In this document: in pieces, positions 1 to 7,970 of the stretch
Layout of the letters: each line of letters begins with the position of its first letter
How positions within the stretch are numbered: position 1 is the first letter of the stretch
Assembly: GCA_902362805.1 (NCBI GenBank)
Contig: CABIXY010000007.1
Span: forward strand, 1 to 64,000
Length of the DNA: 64,000 bases
Origin: Eubacteriaceae bacterium
Lineage (GTDB): Bacteria > Bacillota > Clostridia > Peptostreptococcales > Anaerovoracaceae
Direction: 5' to 3'
Position numbers and translations under genes: made by a program
Notes under the pieces: model-generated
The model's database searches: none
Seen by the model: the letters and a program-made list of their open reading frames with translations, nothing else
Told to the model about the DNA's origin: nothing

Positions 1-39
1 AAGGAGGTTCGTTTAACTTATCTATAAGAGTTTTTACCG

Positions 40-63
40 ACCACCAGTTGAACTGGTGGTTTT
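40..63. terminator. Strong inverted repeat, terminator-like
   Basis: Perfect inverted repeat of about 10 bp (arms 40-49 and 51-60, effectively a 7-bp stem with a 5-base loop) followed by TTTT on the plus strand. No plus-strand gene is visible before it, so it may end a gene lying left of the window. Such a hairpin could also be the end of an IS200/IS605-type element, but no transposase is visible to support that. Confidence 0.45.
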
Positions 64-87
64 ATCATGCCTATTCGGCGCCAATAA

Positions 88-120
88 AAGATCCTATTAT
101 TCACTAAATAATAGGATCTT
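88..120 (-). terminator. Terminator downstream of the broken secreted-protein gene
   Basis: A 13-bp perfect stem (88-100 with 108-120) with a 7-base loop. Read on the minus strand it is followed by TTTTATT, so it fits as the intrinsic terminator of the minus-strand gene that ends at 268. Bases 121-267 between it and that gene show nothing else I can name. Confidence 0.6.
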
Positions 121-267
121 AAAATCATTTAAACTCGACCTTTTTTTCGTTGCATATCGAGAAGCAACAGTCATTTGCATATAGTTATACTATACTTAAA
201 ATATACCCCATATCTCCCCTATTGTCAATACAGTTTTTTACAGTTTTTGGACTGCTACTGTGCCTAG

Positions 268-1080
268 TTAACCTTTCAGCTTGCCGCTTTCGATGCTGCT
301 GGATTTCATACCGCTCTCTTTTATGGCCTTGACTTTATAGTATGTAGTCTTCCCTGCTTGCACGGAATCATCCGTATAGTTGGCAGTCTCTACTTCAGCG
401 ATTTGCGTGTATTCACCCTTTTTAGAATAACTGCGATAAACTTCATACTTTTTTGCACCTTTTACGGCCAACCAGGTGAGTTTGATTTTGCCTGCAGAAT
501 GATTGGCGGTTACAGATAGCTTCGGTGCCGCATAAGTTTTAAACTTTGTCGTCTCTGATACCATATTGATGTAGCCATACTGTCCATAGCACTTCATAAA
601 ATCGTTCAAGGTTCCCTTATAATATGAAACGATATTGCTGCTATAGTAATTATTGTCTGCCCAGATCACCTGATCCTTCGTGACCTTCAGCAGCGCTACG
701 GAATGTCCGGACCAGCCGTTAAAACTACTTCCATGGGAAAACCGAATGTGAGAGCCGGCCTTGATGCCCAGACACTTCTTTTTAAAATTAGAAGTAGTGT
801 TCTTTAAACCCGTATAATACTTCGTGTTATTTGCGCTTGCCAGCATGTCTTTTACTTTTTCTGCGTAACCCCAGCACTGTCCAGGACCAGTATAACGGCT
901 CATGTGCTTTTATTCGCTCTTGACATAGTCAATCGTTGCGGCAGCATTGTCGTCACTGGTACAAGTGCTTCCCGAGAAGTTCGCACTCTCACTGTTTGCG
1001 TTCACGTCTTCGGTGCTGAACGGCAACACGATGACCGTCAATACCACTACCATTAGGGAAATGAAAAGTTTTTTCTTCAT
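268..1080 (-). pseudogene. Secreted papain-like cysteine protein with Fn3-like tail, interrupted by an in-frame stop
   Basis: The reading frame opens at ATG 1080 behind an AGGAGA ribosome binding site and encodes a signal peptide (MKKK, then a long hydrophobic stretch). It meets TAA at 912-910 after 56 codons and then continues in the same frame to 268. The downstream part holds a Gly-Gln-Cys-Trp-Gly motif, a later Gly-His-Ser-Val and an Asp-Asn pair. This is the Cys/His/Asn layout of papain-like or CHAP-like hydrolases. The last ~85 residues look like a fibronectin type III-like beta domain. The ATG at 903 just after the stop has no convincing ribosome binding site and would lack a signal peptide. 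I therefore read this as one gene broken by a nonsense change. Readthrough, or a sequencing error, remains possible. Confidence 0.7.
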
Positions 1081-1142
1081 ACGTTCTCCTTAAAAATTGA
1101 ACTAAAAGATTTTAACTTATTTCCCCAATACCCTTTTCATCA

Positions 1143-1766
1143 TTACAGATGTTTTTCGCAGTATTCAGCGATACTGCAGTTTTCACAGTCCGGCTTTCTC
1201 GCCGCACAACAGTTCCTGCCATGAAAGATCAGAGAATGGTGTGTCCTCGACCAACGATTCTCTGGCAAAACCTCCATCAAAGCAAGTTCTGTTTTCAACA
1301 CGTCTTTTGCATTCACAAAACCGATGCGGTTTGCTACTCGGAAGACATGGGTGTCAACAGCAATGCGCTGATGTCCAAAACCTACCGACAGTACCACGTT
1401 AGCGGTTTTTCTACCTACCCCTGGCAATTCTACCAGTTTGTCATAGTCATCGGGAACTTGTCCATCATATTTTTCCGCCAACGTCTTGGCCATATTGACG
1501 ATATTTTTTGACTTCGTCTTGTACATGCCGATGCGTTTTATGTATTTGCTGACCTCTTCCGGGTCAGCATTACCCAGAGCAAAGGCATCCGGATATGCAG
1601 CAAACAAATCAGGCGTGACCTGATTGACGCTCTTATCCGTCGTCTGCGCAGATAAAGCCACTGAAACAATCAGTTCAAATACATTTTGGTGATGAAGGGC
1701 ACATTCCGCTTCAGGATAAGTTTCTTCCAAGATATCCAATATCTTATTAATTACTTCTTTTTTCAT
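1143..1766 (-). CDS. nth: Endonuclease III
   Basis: Base-excision repair DNA glycosylase/AP lyase acting on oxidised pyrimidines. The helix-hairpin-helix (LPGVGRKTAN) carries the catalytic Lys, and VDTHVFRV supplies the catalytic Asp. The C-terminus has the [4Fe-4S] ligand pattern C-x6-C-x2-C-x5-C. About 207 residues, normal for the family. I chose ATG 1766 rather than the TTG at 1802, because that TTG is part of the -35 box of a strong promoter and the extra residues are not family-like. With this start the mRNA would be leaderless or nearly so. It is transcribed divergently from the GntR gene. Confidence 0.93.
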   Translation of the reverse strand: MKKEVINKILDILEETYPEAECALHHQNVFELIVSVALSAQTTDKSVNQVTPDLFAAYPDAFALGNADPEEVSKYIKRIGMYKTKSKNIVNMAKTLAEKYDGQVPDDYDKLVELPGVGRKTANVVLSVGFGHQRIAVDTHVFRVANRIGFVNAKDVLKTELALMEVLPENRWSRTHHSLIFHGRNCCAARKPDCENCSIAEYCEKHL

Positions 1767-1773
1767 ACAAACG

Positions 1774-1802
1774 ATTATACAAGAAAAATCAAATTTTGAC
1801 AA
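1774..1802 (-). promoter_or_regulatory. Sigma-A promoter of nth
   Basis: -35 TTGTCA (1802-1797), 17-bp spacer, -10 TATAAT (1779-1774). Only 7 bases separate the -10 box from ATG 1766, so transcription should start at or next to the start codon. No ribosome binding site is visible. Confidence 0.75.
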
Positions 1803-1833
1803 CCTTTAATCCTTTAGAAAGATTTTGACCGTC

Positions 1834-1870
1834 TTGACAAAATTGTATGCCACACATATAATTGTATACA
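1834..1870 (+). promoter_or_regulatory. Promoter and probable operator of the GntR gene
   Basis: Consensus promoter: -35 TTGACA (1834-1839), 17-bp spacer, -10 TATAAT (1857-1862). It is followed at once by the perfect palindrome TGTATACA (1863-1870), with a related half site TTGTATGC inside the spacer. TGTATACA-type palindromes are typical targets of FadR/FCD-subfamily GntR proteins, so the site at the transcription start suggests autorepression. Confidence 0.7.
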
Positions 1871-1889
1871 GTAATTAAGGAGGAACAAA

Positions 1890-2552
1890 ATGTCAATCAT
1901 TCAATATTTAGAGGACGGAAAAACTAGTAACCAGCCGTTGTCTACCAATCTCTATTCTGAACTGCAAGAAGATATTCTCACCGGAAAATTGAAGGCGGGA
2001 GAAAAGCTTACGGAGCAAAAAATCTGTGACGAATACAAAGTCAGCCGAACGCCGGTGCGTGAAGCCCTGCGCCAATTAGAAATGGACGGCCTGATTGAAA
2101 ATATCCCTAACAGAGGCGCTTTTGTTTTAGGCCTTTCAGAGCAGGACGTCGAAGACATGTACGTTCTCCGCAAGGCGTACGAAGTTCAAGCGGTACGCTG
2201 GGCGATAGAAAGAATTACAGAGGAAGAACTCAACGAGCTGGAGGAGACTTTTGAGTTTATGGAGTTCTATACCATGAAAAACGATATCAATAAAATGCTG
2301 AATATCAATACCGCCTTTCATCAGATTATTTATAATGCTACCCACAACAGAATGCTGAAGCAGCTCTTGTCTTCTTATCAAGTTTATTTAAAACACTGTA
2401 ATCCTTCTAATTATTACGCGCCAGACTATCTGACCAACGTACTGAAGGAACACAAAGCGATCTTTGATGCATTTATGGCCAAAGACGTCGAGGGCGGTGC
2501 TCTTGCGATGAGTATTCACATGGATAATTCAGGAAGCCGGAAATTTAAATAA
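1890..2552 (+). CDS. GntR-family transcriptional regulator (FadR/FCD type)
   Basis: The N-terminal winged helix-turn-helix (about residues 20-85) contains the GntR signature SRTPVREALRQLEMDGLI. The C-terminal helical region fits the FCD ligand-binding domain of regulators that sense carboxylic acids, with His and Asp residues placed to bind a metal. 220 residues, usual length. It starts behind AAGGAGG at good spacing and ends in a bidirectional terminator. It has no partner gene: both neighbours point the other way, so its effector and regulon cannot be told from context beyond probable self-control. Confidence 0.9.
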   Translation: MSIIQYLEDGKTSNQPLSTNLYSELQEDILTGKLKAGEKLTEQKICDEYKVSRTPVREALRQLEMDGLIENIPNRGAFVLGLSEQDVEDMYVLRKAYEVQAVRWAIERITEEELNELEETFEFMEFYTMKNDINKMLNINTAFHQIIYNATHNRMLKQLLSSYQVYLKHCNPSNYYAPDYLTNVLKEHKAIFDAFMAKDVEGGALAMSIHMDNSGSRKFK

Positions 2553-2558
2553 TCTAGA

Positions 2559-2590
2559 AAAGGATTGCCTCAATTATGAGACAATCCTTT
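2559..2590. terminator. Bidirectional terminator between gntR and clpB
   Basis: Stem AAAGGATTG (2559-2567) pairs with CAATCCTTT (2582-2590), with an inner CTCA/TGAG extension. It is followed by ATTTTATCTTTATTTT on the plus strand and by an A/T-rich stretch on the other, and lies between two convergent genes. Confidence 0.8.
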
Positions 2591-2599
2591 ATTTTATCT

Positions 2600-5194
2600 T
2601 TATTTTGTTGTGAACAGCAGCGTTTCTCCATCAGAATCGATGACAACGGTATCGCCGTCGACGATCTCACCTCTGATCAATTTGGATGCCAACTGCGTTT
2701 CGATGTTTTTCTGCAGGTATCTCTTTACCGGCCTAGCGCCGTAATTCGGGTCATAAGATTCTCTTGCGATAAACTTCTTGCCTTTATCTGTCAATTCGAA
2801 TTTAATTTCCCGTTCTGCCAGGCGATGAGCAAGACCAACTAGTGACAGTTCGATAATTTTAACAATCTGCTGTTCTGTCAGCGGACTGAATACGACGATG
2901 TCGTCGATTCTGTTGAGGAATTCCGGTCTGAAATAGTTCTTCAGCTGATTTTCAACATTCTCTTTTGTTGATGCATCAATCGTACCATCAGCCTTGATAT
3001 TGTCAATCAATTCACTGCTCCCGATATTAGAAGTCATGATGATAATGGTGTTCTTAAAGTCTACCGTTCTTCCTTGATTATCAGTCAGGCGTCCATCGTC
3101 AAGCAGCTGCAGCAAGATATTAAATACGTCAGGGTGTGCCTTTTCAATCTCGTCGAAGAGAATGACGCTGTAAGGCCGTCTTCTGACAGCTTCTGTCAGC
3201 TGCCCTCCTTCATCATAACCTACATATCCCGGAGGCGCACCTACCAGTCTGGACACGGAATGCTTCTCCATATATTCAGACATGTCGATTCGAATCATAT
3301 TCTTTTCGGTATCAAAAAGGGCCTCTGAAAGAGCCTTGGCCAGTTCTGTCTTACCTACCCCAGTAGGTCCTAAGAAAATAAACGAACCAATCGGCCGATT
3401 CTCATCTTTTAGTCCCGCTCTCGCCCTTAAAATGGCCTCTGAGACAGACAAAACGCCTTCTTCTTGACCAACGACTCTGGTGTGCAGAATATCCGGCAAT
3501 TTCAGCAGTTTTTCCTTTTCCGATTCTACCAGTTTGGCTACAGGGATTCCCGTCCAGCCAGATACGACATCGGCAATCTCTTCTTCACCAACCTCTTCCT
3601 TGAGCAGTCTGTTTTCATCTGGTTTCTCTTTTTTCAGCTTTTCATCTTCCAGTTTCTTTTCCAGTTCTGGAAGGACGCCGTATTTCAATTGTGCCAGTTT
3701 CTCCAAGTCATAATTTCTCTCAGCCTCTTCCATCTGATGCTTGACTTCTTCAATCTGTTCTTTGGTTCCCTTTAGTTCTGTAATGGCCTTTTTCTCATTT
3801 TCCCACTGTGCTCTCATGGAGGCGTTTTCTTCTTTCAACTGCGCCAGTTCTTTTTCCAGAGTTTCCAGTCTAGCCTTTGATCCTCTGTCTGTCTCCTTGC
3901 CGAGCGCTTGCTTTTCGATCTCCAACTGCATGATTTTTCTAGAAATCTCGTCTAGTTCTGTCGGCATGCTGTCTATTTCGGTTCTGATCTTTGAGGCTGC
4001 CTCGTCCATCAAATCGATAGCCTTATCCGGCAGGAATCGATCAGAAATATATCTATCGGACAAGGTCGCACAGGCAATCAGCGCGTTATCTGTGATTCTG
4101 ACGCCATGATGAATTTCAAAGCGTTCCTTCAGACCTCTGAGGATAGAAATCGTGTCTTCAACCGATGGTTGATCGACCATGACTTTTTGAAAGCGCCTCT
4201 CCAATGCCGCATCCTTCTCGATGTATTTTCTGTATTCATCTAAGGTCGTCGCACCGATACAATGCAGTTCTCCCCTAGCCAGTTTCGGCTTCAGCAAATT
4301 CCCGGCATCCATAGAACCTTCTGTCCTGCCAGCACCGACAATGTTATGAATCTCGTCGATAAATAAGATAATGCGCCCTTCCGATTTTTCTACTTCGTTG
4401 AGAACTGCTTTTAATCGTTCTTCAAACTCTCCCCTGAACTTGGCTCCTGCAATCAAAGCGCCCATATCTAAGGCAAAGATGGTCTTATCTTTCAGGCCTT
4501 CTGGCACGTCACCGTTGAGTATTCTCTGCGCCAAACCCTCTACGACAGCGGTTTTGCCGACACCCGGCTCACCGATGAGGACTGGATTATTCTTAGTTCT
4601 TCTTGACAGAATCTGAATTGCATGTCTGATCTCGCTATCTCTTCCGATGACGGGATCAAGTTTTCCATCCCTGGCCATCTCTACTAGATCGCGGCCATAT
4701 TTGTTCAGAGCATCGTAGTTCTCTTCAGGATTCTGACTGGTCACTCGCTGATTGCCTCTGACCTTTGACAGAGCCTCCAGAAATTTATCCTTTGTGATAC
4801 CATATTTTGAAAAAATCTTAGCAGACGGCGTGCTTCTTTCTCCCAGCAATGCCAGATAGATGTGCTCCACACTGACATATTCATCTTTGAATTTGTCTGC
4901 ATTTTTTTCTGCATCAATCAAAAGCTGATTCAACCTTCTTGAGGAATAAATATTGTCTGCTGCTCCCGATACTTTCGGAAGCTTTTCCATCTGTTCTTCA
5001 AGGTCAGCGATCAGCGATGTCGGATCTACTTCCATATACTTGAGAAGCTTAGGAATCAATCCATCCTTCTGCATCAGCAGGGCCAGGTGTAAATGTTCCC
5101 CGTCCAGCATCTGATGGCCCTCAGAAATAGCGATATTCTGACAGTCCATAATGGCAGTCTGTGCGTTTTGTGTAAATCTCTCTATGTTCATCAT
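2600..5194 (-). CDS. clpB: ATP-dependent disaggregase ClpB
   Basis: Hsp100 ring ATPase that threads aggregated proteins in concert with DnaK. It has an N-terminal Clp repeat domain, a first AAA+ module with Walker A GEPGVGKT, a long coiled-coil middle domain (about residues 400-520) specific to ClpB, and a second AAA+ module with [11 protein letters not shown] 5194, preceded by GGGGGTG, is the best start and gives 864 residues, normal for the family. The ATG at 5218 has no ribosome binding site. A CIRCE element and promoter upstream make this part of the HrcA heat-shock regulon. It is a single-gene unit. Confidence 0.96.
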   Translation of the reverse strand: MMNIERFTQNAQTAIMDCQNIAISEGHQMLDGEHLHLALLMQKDGLIPKLLKYMEVDPTSLIADLEEQMEKLPKVSGAADNIYSSRRLNQLLIDAEKNADKFKDEYVSVEHIYLALLGERSTPSAKIFSKYGITKDKFLEALSKVRGNQRVTSQNPEENYDALNKYGRDLVEMARDGKLDPVIGRDSEIRHAIQILSRRTKNNPVLIGEPGVGKTAVVEGLAQRILNGDVPEGLKDKTIFALDMGALIAGAKFRGEFEERLKAVLNEVEKSEGRIILFIDEIHNIVGAGRTEGSMDAGNLLKPKLARGELHCIGATTLDEYRKYIEKDAALERRFQKVMVDQPSVEDTISILRGLKERFEIHHGVRITDNALIACATLSDRYISDRFLPDKAIDLMDEAASKIRTEIDSMPTELDEISRKIMQLEIEKQALGKETDRGSKARLETLEKELAQLKEENASMRAQWENEKKAITELKGTKEQIEEVKHQMEEAERNYDLEKLAQLKYGVLPELEKKLEDEKLKKEKPDENRLLKEEVGEEEIADVVSGWTGIPVAKLVESEKEKLLKLPDILHTRVVGQEEGVLSVSEAILRARAGLKDENRPIGSFIFLGPTGVGKTELAKALSEALFDTEKNMIRIDMSEYMEKHSVSRLVGAPPGYVGYDEGGQLTEAVRRRPYSVILFDEIEKAHPDVFNILLQLLDDGRLTDNQGRTVDFKNTIIIMTSNIGSSELIDNIKADGTIDASTKENVENQLKNYFRPEFLNRIDDIVVFSPLTEQQIVKIIELSLVGLAHRLAEREIKFELTDKGKKFIARESYDPNYGARPVKRYLQKNIETQLASKLIRGEIVDGDTVVIDSDGETLLFTTK

Positions 5195-5253
5195 GTTCAC
5201 CCCCAAATTATGAATCATTTATTTGCTTAGCTTTATTTTTAATCTCTAGTCCT

Positions 5254-5282
5254 ATTCTATACCTGTTAAAACAAAAAGTAAA
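5254..5282 (-). promoter_or_regulatory. clpB promoter
   Basis: -35 TTTACT (5282-5277), 17-bp spacer, -10 TAGAAT (5259-5254), about 60 bases before the chosen clpB start. The CIRCE operator ends 7 bases upstream of the -35 box. Confidence 0.65.
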
Positions 5283-5289
5283 GAGTTTT

Positions 5290-5316
5290 TTAGCACTCAC
5301 TTTGATAGAGTGCTAA
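5290..5316. promoter_or_regulatory. CIRCE operator (HrcA binding site)
   Basis: Perfect TTAGCACTC-N9-GAGTGCTAA. This is the consensus target of the HrcA heat-shock repressor and controls clpB on the minus strand. Confidence 0.95.
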
Positions 5317-5350
5317 TAATTTTCAATTTGCTAATCTCAGTAAAAGAAAA

Positions 5351-5379
5351 AGAGATCAAATCTCATTGATTCAATCTCT
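5351..5379 (-). terminator. Terminator of the Rpn-type gene
   Basis: Stem AGAGAT (5351-5356) with ATCTCT (5374-5379), plus inner AATC/GATT pairing, followed on the minus strand by TTTTCTTTT. It lies just past the stop of the gene ending at 5399. Confidence 0.6.
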
Positions 5380-5398
5380 AAAAACTGATACTGCAAAT

Positions 5399-6277
5399 TT
5401 ATAACTCTTCCACTTCTTCTTCGGGCATATGGGTCAGCTTGCATATTTCTTCTATAGGATATCCTTCTGCCTTCATCGCCCGGGCAATAGACAGTCGTGC
5501 TTCTGCCAGCCCCCGGCGCTCAGCTGCGTCAATCCAGCCTGCCAGATCGTGTTCGAACTTTTCTTCTCGCTCCAGCATCTCATATGCGATGTCATCCTCC
5601 GTCAGTTCATGGAATACCCTTTCGCTCATCCTTACCGCCTCCTCGTCAAATTCGATCAAAGCGCAGAGGTAATCCTCCATCTCCCGGACTCCCGCATACT
5701 TAAGGTAAAACGCAAACCGCTCCAGCGGCTCCAGTCGCTCCAGGTCCTCCATAGAACTGATCTGTGGCAGATTCCCCAGCTCCAGGAAGTGATGCTCAAT
5801 CCGGTCCGAAAGCACAAAGCCATCGTCGATTTCCTTCAGGCGGAAAATACTGTGCATCTTCTCCGTCTCTGAAAAGAGCCTGCTGTTGATGATGGAGATT
5901 ACTATGCTTTTTTTCATTTTATCATAGTTCTGCCCTTTTTCCAATGAGGAAGTGATAAGTTTTCCGCCATGAAACACGGAGCGATTACGATAGACCGCCA
6001 ATCCACCGTTCTGCATTTCTATATCGATGATTTCCCCTGCCCCGGTCTCCGCCTTGATGTCTAGAACAGAACCTTTGCGTCTGATGCGCCTGCCCTTCAT
6101 GACTGGGTTTAGGATCCTGATGCTGACAATGGGATCCTCCCCTCTGTCAAGAATCATGTTTAAGATTGCAATAAGCGCACGGTTGCTTTCCTCCGTTCCT
6201 GCTCCGTAGACCGCATAAAACACCCAGTCGTCCGTCAGGTGAAACAGCTGCCTGCGCCCGTTATCAAATAGTCCCAT
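5399..6277 (-). CDS. Rpn/PD-(D/E)XK nuclease family protein
   Basis: 292 residues with the layout of the Rpn (recombination-promoting nuclease, PDDEXK_2 'putative transposase') family. The N-terminus has TDDWVFYAVYG. The nuclease core is at about residues 70-92, with LDIKAE and then IDIEMQ giving the acidic D...(D/E)xQ-type active site. A long helical C-terminus ends in the typical EARLSIARAMKAEGY...IcKLTHMPEEEVEEL-like tail. The gene looks more GC-rich than its neighbours, which would fit acquisition. It has its own terminator and no partner genes. E. coli RpnA is a divalent-metal DNA endonuclease; activity here is inferred only. Confidence 0.85.
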   Translation of the reverse strand: MGLFDNGRRQLFHLTDDWVFYAVYGAGTEESNRALIAILNMILDRGEDPIVSIRILNPVMKGRRIRRKGSVLDIKAETGAGEIIDIEMQNGGLAVYRNRSVFHGGKLITSSLEKGQNYDKMKKSIVISIINSRLFSETEKMHSIFRLKEIDDGFVLSDRIEHHFLELGNLPQISSMEDLERLEPLERFAFYLKYAGVREMEDYLCALIEFDEEAVRMSERVFHELTEDDIAYEMLEREEKFEHDLAGWIDAAERRGLAEARLSIARAMKAEGYPIEEICKLTHMPEEEVEEL

Positions 6278-6412
6278 AATCTTCCTCTCATTCTAACCAT
6301 TTCCTATTCCATTTAATGGAATTATTTTACATCTACTCTATGGGGAAGTCAATGGTTTTGGAGAATGGGAATTTTACAAATATTTGTCGTCAAAATGCCT
6401 CAAAAAGTGAAC

Positions 6413-6437
6413 GACCCGCAGATAAAATCTGCGGGTC
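6413..6437 (-). terminator. Terminator of the M50 protease gene
   Basis: 10-bp perfect stem (6413-6422 with 6428-6437) and TAAAA loop. The minus-strand continuation contains CACTTTTT. It sits 10 bases past the M50 gene. The remaining bases up to the Rpn gene start (6278-6412) show no feature. Confidence 0.65.
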
Positions 6438-6446
6438 GCATATTCT

Positions 6447-7163
6447 CTAGAAAATAATCGTATTCACCAACCAGCTGTAAACAAAGTCGACACCTGGAGT
6501 AAGCACATAATCTGTGATATTTAAAAATATCAACAACAATAATATTAAAAAACCTTTATCATATACTTTGTAGTACCATGAGTATTTCTCTAAATTGAAG
6601 ATCTGTGTAACGATGCCAAATCCGTCCAGAGGCGGCACCGGCAGCAAGTTGAAGATCATCAGCACCAGGTTGATCAAGATGATGTAATGGAAAATATTCA
6701 GTACGATGTCTCCGACCTCACCAATCAGCCATGTAGGTTGGATTATAAAGATGACTTTGATGATAAGAGAGAAAACGATGGCGACTAAAAAGTTCATAGC
6801 AACTCCGGCAATAGACACCAAAAATTCGTCTCTTCTCCTGTGCTTATAATATCTAGGGTCAATCTGCACTGGCACACCCCAGCCAAATCCAGCCAGAAGT
6901 AGTGCGATAAAGCCAAAGGGATCTATATGTGAAGCCGGATTGATGGTCAGCCTCCCCTGCAGCTTTGGCGTAGGATCGCCTAAGGCATAGGACATTGCAC
7001 CATGAGCAAATTCATGAAAAGAGAGGCCGATGATGATTCCCGGAAGCATGAGCAGTTCACTCATGAGCCAATCCATAGGATTGTCAAAGCGCCCCTCTAC
7101 GATATTCAGTATGACCAGCATAATCAGAATGACAAATGCAGGCGATTTAAAAAAACGTTTCAA
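6447..7163 (-). CDS. Site-2-protease-family membrane metalloprotease (M50B)
   Basis: Polytopic membrane protein with the intramembrane zinc motif HEFAH near residue 50 and the second conserved motif NLLPVPPLDG, whose Asp completes the zinc site. This places it with YwhC-like M50B peptidases. These cleave substrates inside the membrane; the substrate here is unknown. I prefer the TTG at 7163 because GGAAAGGAAAG lies 7 bases before it. The longer version from TTG 7184 has no ribosome binding site. About 238 residues. It stands alone with a strong terminator. Confidence 0.88.
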   Translation of the reverse strand: MKRFFKSPAFVILIMLVILNIVEGRFDNPMDWLMSELLMLPGIIIGLSFHEFAHGAMSYALGDPTPKLQGRLTINPASHIDPFGFIALLLAGFGWGVPVQIDPRYYKHRRRDEFLVSIAGVAMNFLVAIVFSLIIKVIFIIQPTWLIGEVGDIVLNIFHYIILINLVLMIFNLLPVPPLDGFGIVTQIFNLEKYSWYYKVYDKGFLILLLLIFLNITDYVLTPGVDFVYSWLVNTIIF

Positions 7164-7277
7164 ATTAATTCTTTCCTTTCCCAATATATTTCATCATATT
7201 TTATCACAAAATCGAACAATTGGAAATATTATATTACAAAGATGGCCTTTATGGTCAAAAATGAAAGGTGGTTTTTT

Positions 7278-7634
7278 ATGAATAATTCTCTTGTGTGTAT
7301 CGACGTCTACACTGTTACAGCAGGTGATACACTTTATACCATTGCAGATAAATATGATCTGCCTGTAAGTCTCCTGATGAAAGTAAACTGCATTACCAAT
7401 CCATATAATCTGGAAATTGGAACGAGACTATGCATCCCTGGAGATGAATCTCAGTTGACAAAACCAGAAGAAAAACCGACGCCTTCAATGAAGGTTCACG
7501 TCGTAGAAGCGGGCGACACCCTGTACTTAATCGCAAAAAAACATGGCGTAAAATTAGACGACGTCATGAATGCGAACCCAAATATCGATCCGTATAACCT
7601 GATGATCGGTACAGAACTTTACATCCCACTCTAA
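7278..7634 (+). CDS. Protein with two LysM domains
   Basis: 118 residues made almost entirely of two LysM repeats (about residues 10-55 and 70-118), each with the AGDTLY-x-IA core and the NPYNL..GT.L.IP ending. LysM binds N-acetylglucosamine in peptidoglycan. There is no recognisable signal peptide, which suits the small LysM proteins of spore-formers that assemble into spore coats (SafA-like role, inferred), or export by another route. The start is ATG 7278 behind AAAGGTGG; the frame is open further upstream but has no ribosome binding site there. It lies 40 bases before a small membrane protein gene and is probably cotranscribed with it. Confidence 0.85.
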   Translation: MNNSLVCIDVYTVTAGDTLYTIADKYDLPVSLLMKVNCITNPYNLEIGTRLCIPGDESQLTKPEEKPTPSMKVHVVEAGDTLYLIAKKHGVKLDDVMNANPNIDPYNLMIGTELYIPL

Positions 7635-7674
7635 ACTGTGACAAAATAATAAAAAAACTAAGGAGGAACGTTAG

Positions 7675-7917
7675 ATGTGCGAAGATACTAATACCGCTGC
7701 AGCATGCAAGCCGTGTAAGATAAAGGAATTCTTTAACAGACAGCATACGCCCATTGAAAAGGGGCTTATGGTTGCAGCTGGTCTCATGGCCGGAATCGTG
7801 ATTGGCATGGTCATTTCCCCTGTCAGAGGCGGAATTGGACTGGAGGTCTCTCTCGGTTCTCACAACGGCTGCGGCAATTACGATAATGACTGCAGCAAGA
7901 CAATCAGAAAATCATAG
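7675..7917 (+). CDS. Small single-pass membrane protein, unknown function
   Basis: 80 residues starting behind a perfect AAGGAGG. A Cys-containing N-terminal part with a charged segment is followed by one membrane helix (about residues 30-48, rich in Gly/Ala/Ile/Met) and a Gly/Asn/Cys-rich tail (CGNYDNDC). I do not recognise the family. The excellent ribosome binding site, the 40-base spacing to the LysM gene and the terminator immediately after support a real gene. An envelope or spore-surface role alongside the LysM protein is a guess. Confidence 0.75.
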   Translation: MCEDTNTAAACKPCKIKEFFNRQHTPIEKGLMVAAGLMAGIVIGMVISPVRGGIGLEVSLGSHNGCGNYDNDCSKTIRKS

Positions 7918-7934
7918 GCAGTGAACATAGACTC

Positions 7935-7967
7935 AAAAAGACGGCGCTCTATTTACGCCGTCTTTTT
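7935..7967. terminator. Bidirectional terminator
   Basis: 12-bp perfect stem AAAAAGACGGCG (7935-7946) with CGCCGTCTTTTT (7956-7967). It lies between the plus-strand LysM/membrane gene pair and the minus-strand gatD gene, with A and T tracts serving both directions. Confidence 0.85.
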
Positions 7968-7970
7968 CTA

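Noticed and set aside
150..332. Plus-strand frame of 60 codons near the left edge
   Set aside because: No ribosome binding site, overlaps the end of the better-supported minus-strand gene, and the composition is that of a shadow frame.
5399..6277. Insertion sequence based on the 'putative transposase' label of the PD-(D/E)XK family
   Set aside because: No terminal inverted repeats or target duplications are visible, and Rpn-type proteins usually stand alone without transposon ends.
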